NCBI GenBank assembly: GCA_024195585.1 | Contig: SWBL01000067.1 | Location: forward strand, 110,136 to 174,135 | Reading direction: 5' to 3' | Length of the DNA: 64,000 nucleotides | Source: Aureobasidium sp. EXF-3400 | Lineage: Eukaryota; Ascomycota; Dothideomycetes; Dothideales; Saccotheciaceae | In this document: piece after piece, positions 29,583 to 38,649 of the stretch | Layout of the letters: each line of letters starts with the position of its first letter | Position numbering within the stretch: the stretch's first letter is position 1 | Position numbers and translations under genes: made by a program | Notes under the pieces: model-generated | Seen by the model: only the letters and a program-made list of their open reading frames with translations | What the model was told of the DNA's origin: nothing | Databases searched by the model: none

Positions 29583-30170
29583 CTAGATATCATAAAGATA
29601 CCCGAATAGGGATGTATAGTAGGGGTGGTCATGCCACTGGGGTTCGCACGACTCTGTCGCGACTGCCGTGGGTCTCTCTGTCGCAGTAGCTGTGACGGTC
29701 TTGGTGATTTCCTCTGTCACAGTTACTGTGATTGTCTTTGTCGCCATGGACGTGGAAGCCACGGGAGTCGAAGCTACAGACCATATGCTGGGCACAGACA
29801 TAGTGTAGTTGCCTGGCTGATTGACCTCGATACGGTATGCTGTGATCGTTGCTGGAGGCTTTTCTGCAATAGGTGCTGCTGCTGACACTTTCCTGGGCGA
29901 AAAGTACATCAGGCAGAATGCGAAGATGTAGATCAAGAGAGTGGCACCCCACTTGCAAGTTTGGGGTTCGGCCTGTCTTTCGGGTTCGCGAAGAGCGTTG
30001 TACAGACTGGGCTCCAGAACAGGAACCCGTCCTTGTTCGAGCTCTTCCTGCTTCGTGGAGTGTCGCCCCTTTTGCGCTTGGTCCATTTCGATCGGACCGG
30101 TGCTTTTGCCTCTCAACTTGGATTTGAGGAGCTGTTCAAGAGAGTGGAGTTCGTCCTGAGTCCACGCCAT
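29583..30170 (-). CDS. Small single-pass membrane protein with QPGxY motif
   Basis: 195 aa from the ATG at 30170 (MAWTQDELHSLEQLLKSK). Layout: charged N-terminal segment with a short helical start, TM at about residues 74-91 (GATLLIYIFAFCLMYF), an ectodomain with QPGNY at residues 118-122, a Thr/Val run (TKTITVTVTEEITKTVT) near residue 150, and an aromatic end. No known family is recognised. It shares layout and the QPGxY motif with the next two genes upstream, and shares a 24-bp promoter element with the gene at 30592. A lineage-specific duplicated family is likely; the function is unknown. Confidence 0.55.
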   Translation of the reverse strand: MAWTQDELHSLEQLLKSKLRGKSTGPIEMDQAQKGRHSTKQEELEQGRVPVLEPSLYNALREPERQAEPQTCKWGATLLIYIFAFCLMYFSPRKVSAAAPIAEKPPATITAYRIEVNQPGNYTMSVPSIWSVASTPVASTSMATKTITVTVTEEITKTVTATATERPTAVATESCEPQWHDHPYYTSLFGYLYDI

Positions 30171-30591
30171 GAAGAAAGTCGCGATGTGGTGTTGGAACAG
30201 AAGAATAGCACAGCAAGAGATTCGTAATTTGTATTGCGCGGATCTAGTGAGTCTTGTACTGTGAGTCAAAGCAACAAATGGCAAAGCAGCGAAGTTGGAA
30301 TCAACAATTTCTTCATTGCGGCTGTTTGAGCAAATATAAAGGACTCGCTTGGCGACAGCGACAATACTCGCTCAAATATCTGGCTTCCTCGTTTAGATAT
30401 CTCTACCAACTTTGCTGTCCTATCACATCGCCAATTTCGGTACAGATTCCGCAGCGATTAAGGGAAGACTACCCCCAGCTCGTGCCCTCAGAAGTACTAC
30501 CATGAGCACCGTGACAAGATTACCCGTATCCTGCCCATCGCTTGCTCTTGCTCGGGAGTTTTCTCCACTACCTCGCGCCTACAGGGCGATA
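30171..30591. promoter_or_regulatory. Promoter of the 29583-30170 gene, conserved element copy A
   Basis: 421 bp between two members of the small membrane protein family. The element at 30325-30348 is described separately. No other feature is seen. Confidence 0.45.
30325..30348 (-). promoter_or_regulatory. Shared 24-bp promoter element with TATA core, copy A
   Basis: Plus strand begins TTTGAGCAAATATA and ends GACTCGC. On the coding (minus) strand it is GCGAGTC..TATATTTGCTCAAA. It ends 155 bp upstream of the ATG at 30170 and is 22/24 identical to copy B. Confidence 0.6.
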
Positions 30592-31098
30592 TCAAGACGG
30601 TCTCATTGTTCGGCAACAGTCCACAATCCTCGTCGCAAACTGCGTAGAGTACATGGTGAGTACGCCATCAGACCAAATGTAGGTGCCCGGTTGTTCAATC
30701 GCCGCAGACCAGGTGTAGGTGCCTGGTTGATCAATCGTCAATGATATAGGGCCAGGGTATGCTCTTGCAGGATCTGATTGCTCCTGGTTGCACATAGCGC
30801 TGTAGAATCTTCCAGGGACGTCAGAAGCAAAGAAGCCGGCGAGTGATAACAGAATCAGCGAGGTCAAAACGAGCTCGCGAAGCTCGTAGGAGTCTTGCTG
30901 CGTCCACCAGGAAGATTTGCTGCTTTTTTTCTTGAATAGTTTCTGCTTTCTGAGATGTTTCTTGGATGAGTTCTTTACTTTGGGCTGAGAGCCGACGCTT
31001 GAACCAGGTCGTGAGCTATCCTTCGGGCCTGAGACTGTCGTATCGGGTTTTGGTACCGACGCCTGTCCATCGGCTTTTACTCGTCTCATGACAGTCAT
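30592..31098 (-). CDS. Small single-pass membrane protein with duplicated QPGTY motif
   Basis: 168 aa from the ATG at 31098 (MTVMRRVKADG); the upstream in-frame start is TTG. It has a long Ser/Lys-rich basic N-terminus (KKHLRKQKLFKKK near residue 55), a TM helix at about residues 76-92 (LVLTSLILLSLAGFFAS), and an ectodomain with two 12-residue near-repeats, IDQPGTYTWSAA and IEQPGTYIWSDG (residues 122-145). No family is recognised. It belongs with the neighbouring QPGxY proteins. The basic N-terminus suggests it stays on the cytosolic side. Confidence 0.55.
   Translation of the reverse strand: MTVMRRVKADGQASVPKPDTTVSGPKDSSRPGSSVGSQPKVKNSSKKHLRKQKLFKKKSSKSSWWTQQDSYELRELVLTSLILLSLAGFFASDVPGRFYSAMCNQEQSDPARAYPGPISLTIDQPGTYTWSAAIEQPGTYIWSDGVLTMYSTQFATRIVDCCRTMRPS
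30669..30737 (-). repeat. Intragenic 36-bp tandem duplication (QPGTY repeat)
   Basis: Two adjacent copies of a 36-bp unit, differing by a few substitutions, encode the two 12-residue repeats of the gene at 30592-31098. Frame is kept. Confidence 0.6.
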
Positions 31099-31263
31099 GT
31101 TGGGTCGCCGTTGGTTAGATTGATGAAGAGGGTGCAAAAAACAATGGTGGATGAGATTTCACAAGTCTACAGACCCGTCGAGTGATGACCATATCTTTAT
31201 GGTTTCTAGGACAAGCAGCACATCACAAAAACCGAGGTTGAATTTGACTTTCTGTTCCAACTT

Positions 31264-31287
31264 TTTGAGCAAATATACAAGACTCGC
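31264..31287 (-). promoter_or_regulatory. Shared 24-bp promoter element with TATA core, copy B
   Basis: TTTGAGCAAATATACAAG followed by ACTCGC, 166 bp upstream of the ATG at 31098. It is placed as copy A is relative to its own gene. Confidence 0.6.
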
Positions 31288-31337
31288 CAAGCAACTCGGA
31301 AGATACGCGAAACTGGCTCTCCTCTGATTTTCCCCCA

Positions 31338-31781
31338 TCACTGTTGGCCGTAGGTTATGTCGCCTATCTTGGTGAGACGGTGGTTCACCATGGCGTACAT
31401 GCCTGGTTGAGGAATAGCCCACGCAGTGCCTTGTCCAGGGGCCTCTATCAAGCTAGGTACTGGACACGATGTGCTCGACAAAGATTCCGCTTGCCCTTGT
31501 TTCTTACACCTGTTGCAAACATCTTGCGTAAACAAGGTGAGTAACATCACAACGAACATCGAGAGGAGCAAGTCAACCGTGCTGAGACTTGGCTGTGTCA
31601 ACTTGGACCACAAGCGGCGGATGTCGAAAAAGTTGTTCTGTCCGGATTTGGTGATGTGGCTTGTATCAGATGGTGTGCTGTCTTCGGGATTCGAGGCGGT
31701 CGTGTTGAGCTTCCCGAGCTTTCCAAGCATCTCCAGTATTGACATCTCTTCATCAGTTAGGCATTCCGTCTTGAGTGTCAT
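31338..31781 (-). CDS. Small single-pass membrane protein with QPGMY motif
   Basis: 147 aa from the ATG at 31781 (MTLKTECLTDEEMSILEML). It has an acidic helical N-terminus, a TM at about residues 68-85 (TVDLLLSMFVVMLLTLF), a Cys pair CNRC just after it, and an ectodomain ending PQPGMYAMVNHRLTKIG. No known family is recognised. It has the same order as its two downstream neighbours: charged tail, one TM, short ectodomain, QPGxY. A weaker match to the shared promoter element lies near 32015-32040. Confidence 0.55.
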   Translation of the reverse strand: MTLKTECLTDEEMSILEMLGKLGKLNTTASNPEDSTPSDTSHITKSGQNNFFDIRRLWSKLTQPSLSTVDLLLSMFVVMLLTLFTQDVCNRCKKQGQAESLSSTSCPVPSLIEAPGQGTAWAIPQPGMYAMVNHRLTKIGDITYGQQ

Positions 31782-32212
31782 GTTGGATGTTTGTCCGTCG
31801 CTGTGAATGGTTTTGCGTGAAGGTGTGAGAATGAATTGAGCATGGGGGTGAAGAAGCCACGACCCTGTCAAGTGATGTTTTTGTTGCTGTTGTTGCTAAG
31901 CGAGTCAAATCTCCTCCAGCTCGAGGTCTTGTCCTCCAATCAAGCAACAGCGACATAAAGCTAACGTCAGACTAGGAAGCAGCCTTCGGCCCAGCAGCTT
32001 CTTGTTTTCGATCATTCGAGCAAAGAAAGCAAGAGCTCGGACATCCTTGAGCTTTCTCGAAGCTTTGGACGAACTTGTCGAATGATTTAATTCCATTGGT
32101 CACGTTTCCAACATGACCTAAACACCGGATCATGCTATCAAGCGGGTATTAGAACGAGTAGACCGCCAGAACCTCAGATCTCTCCAGTTTCTCCTAGGGT
32201 TCTTTCACACTG

Positions 32213-32815
32213 ATGGTTGAGATGACTGAGACCGAACAACCTCCTGCGTACCCTACGCATGCTGGTATACCACCGTCAAACGAAGCTACTACTGCACCAG
32301 CATACACCCCGAGATGTAACTCATGGGATGAGCATGACGACACGTCACCTCTACAACCCTCAAGGAATCTACCTCCTTCAAGACCTCTCCAACGCCCTGA
32401 TCGCCTAGAGCTCACCGATCAACCGACAACCATCAACATCGGCCAGTCCACCGAAACACCCAACAAAACCAAAACGACCCCTACCAAGAGTTCCAATAAA
32501 GAAGATACTTGTGCCACTGTGTTCGGGTTGGTCTTCTGCAGTACCTTCGCTGCGCTGCTCATTACCATGGTATATTCTGCAGTCTTCTTGAGGCGCGACT
32601 CGGCGGCATTCAACGAGAACTCGAGAGCCCTGAAGGAGTTGAAGTATGAAATGTCGCATACAAAAGAGACTGTTACACAAACTCTTACTGCTGTGATTCG
32701 CGAAAGCGCAGTGACGGTCACCGAGGCAGTTACAAAGACGGTCACGCAGACTGTCAATGGATTTCACTCTGCTAGAGACGTCTGGGTGACGAGTATCAAA
32801 AATGCCCCCTGGTAG
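32213..32815 (+). CDS. Single-pass membrane protein with Pro-rich tail and TVT-rich ectodomain (unrecognised)
   Basis: 200 aa from the ATG at 32213 (MVEMTETEQPPAYPTHAG). The N-terminal 95 residues are Pro/Thr/Ser-rich, with PPAY-type motifs (QPPAYP) that could bind WW domains. A TM follows at about residues 101-126 (ATVFGLVFCSTFAALLITMVYSAVF), then a heptad-like, Thr/Val-rich ectodomain (VTQTLTAVIRES, VTEAVTKTVTQTV). It has no QPGxY motif, but the TVT run matches the genes at 28666 and 29583. It is transcribed opposite to the QPGxY group. The function is unknown. Confidence 0.55.
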   Translation: MVEMTETEQPPAYPTHAGIPPSNEATTAPAYTPRCNSWDEHDDTSPLQPSRNLPPSRPLQRPDRLELTDQPTTINIGQSTETPNKTKTTPTKSSNKEDTCATVFGLVFCSTFAALLITMVYSAVFLRRDSAAFNENSRALKELKYEMSHTKETVTQTLTAVIRESAVTVTEAVTKTVTQTVNGFHSARDVWVTSIKNAPW

Positions 32816-33089
32816 ACGTAGAGTGTAAAGTAGAAGGAGGAATCATGAAGGTTGTATGTATGTGAATTTTATGTATGGAGCAGACATCTTACCACAATGG
32901 CGATTCTGCACTTATTCAACACTGATACATCACATGAATGCTTTACAGATAGCCCCCAGTGTATTAACCCCTGCAAAAAGCGTCAAACGAAAACCAGACC
33001 CCACCGAACATTACACCATCTTCCAAAGAGCCTCCGTAGTCGAGACCTTCAGTACCGATATACATACAACCCATCATATTTTCGAACCT

Positions 33090-34551
33090 CTAGACCGAGA
33101 AAGCAGGCATAGGACCAATCGTTATCGTTTTAGAACAGAAGTAACTCTGCCCATTGACGTATATGTTAGTATTCGGATCAATACGTGCAAACCAGTAAAT
33201 CTCGCCATCCTTGGTGATTGTTTGGTACGTGATCTCCTTGGAACCGCGTGATAACGATGGCCTAGACATGTCAGTGCCCGCTATAGATGTGACATATTCC
33301 AGATACCACTCACACTGTAAGCTTCTCATCGGATTTGACTTCCCGTACATCTGGGCCTTTGACAAAAACAAATCGGTCTCTTGGACAGTTCTTTACTGCC
33401 TTTGTATGGAATTCTCTGTGCTCGGCCACACCAGGAAACCTCCACAAGTGACTGAAGTCACCCAAGGGACTCAGTAACATTGACTGCGGAACAGAGTAGA
33501 CGTGTTCATCAGGACCAATCAAATTTGAGACCTCGGAGGATATATGTGGATGTTGAAATTTCGCATCGTATGGCCCTGTCTTCAAAAGGGTTATGGTATT
33601 GAATGTGGATCCCCAGCAGTAAGTATGTATGCTCTGCATCATGTCAATCATTTGCTGATTCTCCTCGTAGGCAATGTTATAAACCTTTGGTTTGAAACAC
33701 CGTGAGCGTGTGTCATACCAATCGTGAGGAACATTGTCTCGGTCACCTAAGATGAAGCTGACGTCGTGCTGCTCCTTCGCCTTGAGGTATCCGTAGGGTC
33801 GCTTCTTACAACAGAAAAGGGCAATAGTTAGAACGGTATGAAAGCGTGAAACAGTTCCAAAGGGCTCAGCAATAGTTCTTAGTTGTCAAAATTCTCGTGC
33901 GTCAAATGGCATAGAAGGACCAGGCAATGAGTATCTCTCAGCGTGCCAGGCATCGATTGGTTGCCTGAGCTCTGGCAAGTAGTCTAGCAAGCCATCCCAA
34001 CAGAGCTTCGCGAAAGACACAGCTTTGTAGGCTTTACCATGAACAACACCATGCACCAGGTATTCCCAATCGTATCTTCCATAATCAAAGCCGCGACCAT
34101 CGTTCCAGCTTTGACACAACTCGTGATTACCAAAGATTCGCTTCAAAGCAGGTACATGGAAGGTCGCGTTTGCGTCGCCATCCTGTAGTCGTAGTGTATC
34201 GACAACAGCAATGTAGGCGGTATATCTTTGAGTGGTGGCATAGCGAAGCACAAACCTAGGTGATGCAGACCACGAAGAAAACTCCGAAACCACTGTGCGG
34301 TCGCCACAGAGATGCCTGGTGGTGTTGTCTATGAACTGTTCTGCCGTCATATCGTACACAACAGGGCGGTCCAGACGATGGAGAAATGCGTGAGGTGTTA
34401 CAGCGTGGATTGTGTTGAGCTTTGGGTCACCACCTGAGCCTTGATGCCACATCCTGAACAAGTATCTCGGAATGGTCTTGCTAGCCTCCTGAAGCCGAGA
34501 TTTGAGTAGTTCGTCCTGCTGTAGAGTTTTGGTTCCATCAGTTTGAGCCAT
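33090..34551 (-). pseudogene. DUF7587-like paralogue interrupted by an in-frame TGA (pseudogene or stop readthrough)
   Basis: A coding frame starts at the ATG at 34551 and runs 221 codons to a TGA at 33888-33886. It then stays open in the same frame to 33314 and, over a clean intron (33313-33262, GTGAGT..CTAG), to a stop at 33090. The region spanning the TGA aligns with the intact paralogue at 35271-37230: MPFDARE-F-stop-QLRTIA against KPFEINDLKELMKIA, and further IALFCCKKRP against ITLFCCRKSP. The stop context is TGA-CAA-CTA. A nonsense mutation is the simple explanation; readthrough is the alternative. Unlike its paralogue, it lacks introns in the N-terminal part. The name DUF7587 is from memory of the pattern. 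Confidence 0.6.
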
Positions 34552-35270
34552 GAAAATGCTTATATCGTGTCGCTTATGGTGGTATATATGAAGATTGCCG
34601 AATCCAGCAGCAATGGGAGAAGTCAACAAGGAAAGAAAGCGTATCAAAACCTGTGTATTGAAGACTCGCTTCCAGTGCTGTTCATCTCGATCTCCAAACC
34701 TTTATACCATGAGCCTCGAGGATGAGAACAAAGAAGCAGAAGTCTCATCTGAGTCCTATGCTTGTAAACAGCGAAAGACATTCTCGAACGCTATTTCTGG
34801 TTCCTTGTCTCAGACGGTCAAGCAGCCATTGAGAGACAACATCGAGTCGCTTTGGAACAAAAGCTCACAAGACGTGGCTTGAGAGGTCAGTCCTCGACCA
34901 GAGCCGGGAATCGGTCTAGTGAAAAATGCCATACTAGCATCATTGACTCATTCCATGGTGTTTGGTATACCGAGAAAGAAGACAGAAGGAAATGTTTGAG
35001 AAGAAAGCGAAAATGTTAGAAGTACATTTCATTCAACTGAAGCAAAAAAGATAATCCCATTGTGCACAAATCTTCTATACCGGTGTTATCCGTTGTGCCA
35101 AAGGGAAGGACTCAAGTCTTCAATCCCACAACTTTTTTAGAATCCATGGATGCGATCAAGTCTGCATAGTCATATCTTGTTGTAGAGCAGACAATCTGTC
35201 CCGTATAGCGTCTGGGCCTGCCTGAAAGATGTGTCGGCAAGCAATGCTTCGAAATCAGATCAGAACGCTT
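34552..35270. other. Intergenic between the two DUF7587-like paralogues
   Basis: 719 bp. A 57-codon ATG-started plus-strand frame at 34709-34882 is the only small candidate and has no support beyond being open. Otherwise empty. Confidence 0.4.
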
Positions 35271-37230
35271 CTATTGCTTTTGTCGCTTGATAGCACGACC
35301 ATCGCTGTGTTCATGGTCTGGCTCAGCCATGTACTCTAGTGCTGATTTTCCGACATGCATGAATGCCAGGTCTTCTCCGATTTCCCAGATTGAGAATGGG
35401 GGAAGTGGTCCAACGATGTAGTCATGTTGCTTGTTGAACATTTGATCATTGACCTTCAGTGGGAAATCTGCGGCCACGCGTGCGAACCACAAAAATCCAT
35501 CTTCCTTGAACCAACGAAAGAACTCGACAGCTCCAAACTTCTCGCGCGATCGGATGTCAGTGATTTTGTTGTCGCCCCATATCGCAACAAGGCTGTATTC
35601 TGTGGCAAGCCAAGAAACAGATTTTTCTTGGGCAAATGGCCGACACCGAGTCCATAGTGAGCGTACTGCCGAGTCAGCAATCCTCATGTTGCTCTCATGA
35701 TAGTCACCCGTACGACGTGCGCAAGGACTTGAGATTCTCGATGGCGGGATGCGATAGGCATGGATCACTTTGCTCATGTGAGTATCGTGGAATTGCGAGA
35801 CGGGTTCTTCTCGAGGCCTCTTGCGGGATTGCTGATCAGGGTCCGGTAGATGTTCAGATGGAGGAGGAAGATTGGTGCCATGCGCCACCACACCATCGGG
35901 AGGGCTGACACGTACAGAGGACATGCCAGAAGTGATCTTCTCCTCATCAGCGACAGACACCAGACTTGTGGGGGGCATGATGTTCTTGTTGAGAGGAGCA
36001 GAGGCTCCGTAGTTTGCTGCCAATCCCCAGCAGAAATGAGTCAGGGCACGCATCACACGGATCATCTGTTTGTTGGCCTCGTATCCCTTGGGGTAAGTAC
36101 CATCGTAGAGGACGTTTTGAGACTTTCCCCACACCTCAAGGATCTTGTTCCAGCCTCCTAGTATGCCAACCAATCTTTGGAGGTCGTGGAGTGTAAGAGT
36201 TGACCAGAGTTTGGGCGATTTCCTGCAGCAGAAGAGAGTGATCGCGAAAGGTATGGTAAAGTTTGCACCGTACAGGTGAGCAATCTTCATCAGTTCTTTG
36301 AGGTCATTGATTTCGAAAGGTTTCTGGCCTCGTGGCAAAGGTCGTGTTAGTCCGCCCATGGTAAGGGGAGACTTGGACTGAGTGATACTCGGTAGATGCG
36401 TCAGCAGACCGGCACTGCATAGTTGGTCGAAGGGCACAGCCTTGTAGAATGGACCTTGTATAATGCCATGGACCAGATACTCTTCATGGTAGTTGGGTGC
36501 GAAGGCTTGTTTGAAGATCTTGTGTAAGACTGCGACGTTGAAAGCCGGATTAGATGCAATCAGCGCCTCAGCATCGATGATGGCAATATGGATGTTTCCG
36601 TGTCGCATTCTTTTGGCATGCATTGCATAGTTGAAAGCAAAGTATGGTGATTGAGACCATGAGGAGAACTCGGAGAGAGGGGCTCTTTGGCCTGTAACGT
36701 GCGCCGTAGCATTGTTGAGAAACTGGTCGTAGGTCATTTCGTAAACTGATTTGTGTCCTTTCTTGTGGAAGAATGCGTGGGGGATGACTTTGACCACACT
36801 GTTGAGTCGGGAATCATGACCGGAGCCTTTATGCCACCTGTTTTGAGGGTCCAGTCAGCGAACTAGCACAAGCAGTGACGAATAGGCACCGGGTTGACTT
36901 ACATGCGGAAGAGGTATTTAGGAACATTTTTGGCTGCTTCTATGAGGGGATGAAGTCAGCAGTGGACTTCAGATCCGAGTAGAAACCCTTACCTTGTAGT
37001 TCCGCTCTTAGCTTTGGGACACTGGCAAGAGTGCTGCTAGCAAGAGTCTTGGTTGACGGTATGCGCGAGCTCTTGCTCAAGGCTGCCGCTCTTCCGGGTC
37101 TGGTGTAAGATGCCTCATCGCTGCTGTCTTCGCTGTCGCCTTCACCGTCACTTTCATCGTCGAAAAAGATATCGTCAGGGCTCTTTGTATGGTTTGTGCC
37201 GCCGAGGCCGAAGAAACTCATGAGGGACAT
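35271..37230 (-). CDS. DUF7587-like protein (intact paralogue)
   Basis: Three exons, 37230-36993, 36939-36903 and 36837-35271, give 613 aa. The N-terminus MSLMSFFGLGG is followed by an acidic Ser/Asp stretch. The domain begins at about residue 80 (KNVPKYLFRMWHKGSGHDSRLN), continues VIPHAFFHKKGHKSVYEMTYDQFL and LSEFSSWSQSPYFAFNYA, and has an EEYLVHGII segment. A long Ser/Pro/Arg-rich linker follows. The C-terminal half ends with a domain containing FFRWFKEDGFLWFARV and VGPLPPFSIWE, also present in the broken copy. The layout resembles fungal DUF7587 proteins, whose function is not known to me. The C-terminus is basic and may be a nuclear signal (GRAIKRQKQ). Confidence 0.7.
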
Positions 37231-37932
37231 GACCTTCGCTCTTGCCCTTTGAAGCTACCACAGCAGGAAGCAAAGGAAAAGAGTATGGAAACGTATCCGC
37301 TGATTATATCTTACCTTTGAACATCTTGTACAGGGAAAACAGAAATGGAGTACCATTAAAGAGGGGTCTCGGTCTCATTGTTCACACGTATGCAATGAGA
37401 CGGTGATAGAACCAGGCCTTAAAAACAGCCGATAGAGAAGTTTCCAAATCATTTTGATATGCTGTCTCAGACAGCGAGCAATGTCTTGTCATAGTGTCGA
37501 GCTGAGTTGTGATGACAAAGGCTAATGCACTGTCAAAGTCCAGTCAATGAAGTTACAGAAGACCGACTCAGAAGCTGCGTCTGCTCGCCCACAAGCTGAT
37601 GTCTTGCGTTTGCATACCATGGTCACGGAAGCGACCTGAACCTGGATGAAAGAAGGTACCTAGCTTCGGAATCAACAAATGATATGCCGATGTGATGAGG
37701 TTACTTACATGAGGATACTGTGAAAACGCAACCGCATACGAGTCCATCTATCGTTACTGTGTTCTGGTCGTACAAAAATCTCAAAATATGCCACGGTGTC
37801 CAAGATAGCCAGGGCCAACAGAAAAAGCAGAGTTCGACATGTGTATGGGCCTGTATATCGGGAAATCAGAAAACAAAAGCGAATCCATCATGCATACAGT
37901 AAACCATAAAAAAGAGATCCTCAAGATTGCCC
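37231..37932. other. Intergenic
   Basis: 702 bp between the DUF7587-like start and the end of the PEX3-DHFR frame. Promoter side of the former, 3' region of the latter. No gene is supported. Confidence 0.5.
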
Positions 37933-38649
37933 TCACACCCTTTCGTAAAGTCTAAATTCATATTTGACTTTGTCGCCCTTGACTTCCTCTTCCTGGGCCT
38001 CTCGCACATCTTCACCAGCAAACTCGTCCAGGTCTCCTTTCTGTCGTCGCGTCCATCCTTGTTCGGCTTCGACATCGATGGGGAAATCTGTATCACAGTC
38101 CCACTCCCCTTCGACTCGAGTGAGCAAGATACTCTTGGCTTGTTCCATGTCAAGGGCTTGCTTGTAGATAGCAGCTCCGCCGATAACAAAAACACGACCC
38201 AGAGGCGCCGCCTGACCTTCCTTGACCTTTGCAACAAGGGTGGAAAGAGCAGATGAGATGCTATCGCCCACAACGACATCTTCACCTACACCGTCGAGTT
38301 TCTTTGATCTCGAGATGACTACATTCGTTCTTTGCGGCAAAGGGCGGAATTTAGGCGGTATGCTTTCCCAGGTCTTGCGGCCCATGACGACGACATTTTG
38401 GGGTGGTTGGATGTTTGCTGTTGCTGCAACTTCAGAAGAATCCGACAGTTGTGACGAAGTCTCGGCGAGCAAAGAGGTGTCGGGCATGGAAGCTGCGCCA
38501 GGAACGCGCTTGGTGACGCGAGCGAAATAGGCCATTTCCTTCTTTAGCATTGGCCAAGGCAGAGTTCCATTTTTGCCGATGCCATTCTTGGCTGTGGTGG
38601 CGACAATCAGGGTGAGTGGAGGAACAGTTGTCGCTGCTGCTGCGGCCAT
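37933..38649 (-). CDS. DFR1: Dihydrofolate reductase (possible separate start inside the PEX3 frame)
   Basis: 238 aa if started at the ATG at 38649 (context GCCATGG), in the same frame as PEX3. Reduces dihydrofolate to tetrahydrofolate with NADPH for thymidylate and purine synthesis. The substrate-site motif GTLPWPMLKKEM, the NADPH-binding VVMGRKTWESIP and the FVIGGAAIYKQAL stretch are all intact. The insert between the first two (residues about 48-84) is Ser/Ala-rich, as in other fungal DHFRs. Listed separately because either a fusion or an independent transcript would use it. Confidence 0.8.
   Translation of the reverse strand: MAAAAATTVPPLTLIVATTAKNGIGKNGTLPWPMLKKEMAYFARVTKRVPGAASMPDTSLLAETSSQLSDSSEVAATANIQPPQNVVVMGRKTWESIPPKFRPLPQRTNVVISRSKKLDGVGEDVVVGDSISSALSTLVAKVKEGQAAPLGRVFVIGGAAIYKQALDMEQAKSILLTRVEGEWDCDTDFPIDVEAEQGWTRRQKGDLDEFAGEDVREAQEEEVKGDKVKYEFRLYERV

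Noticed and set aside
31905..32096. 63-codon ATG-started minus-strand frame as a sixth small protein
   Set aside because: It overlaps the degenerate copy of the shared promoter element upstream of the gene at 31338-31781 and has no TM or QPGxY motif.
33830..33930. Intron that would remove the TGA at 33886
   Set aside because: The only GT upstream is GTCCTT, a poor donor. The sequence on both sides of the stop aligns with coding sequence of the paralogue, so splicing it out would delete conserved residues.
34709..34882. 57-codon plus-strand frame between the DUF7587-like genes
   Set aside because: Open and ATG-started, but no homology, splice partner or regulatory context supports it.
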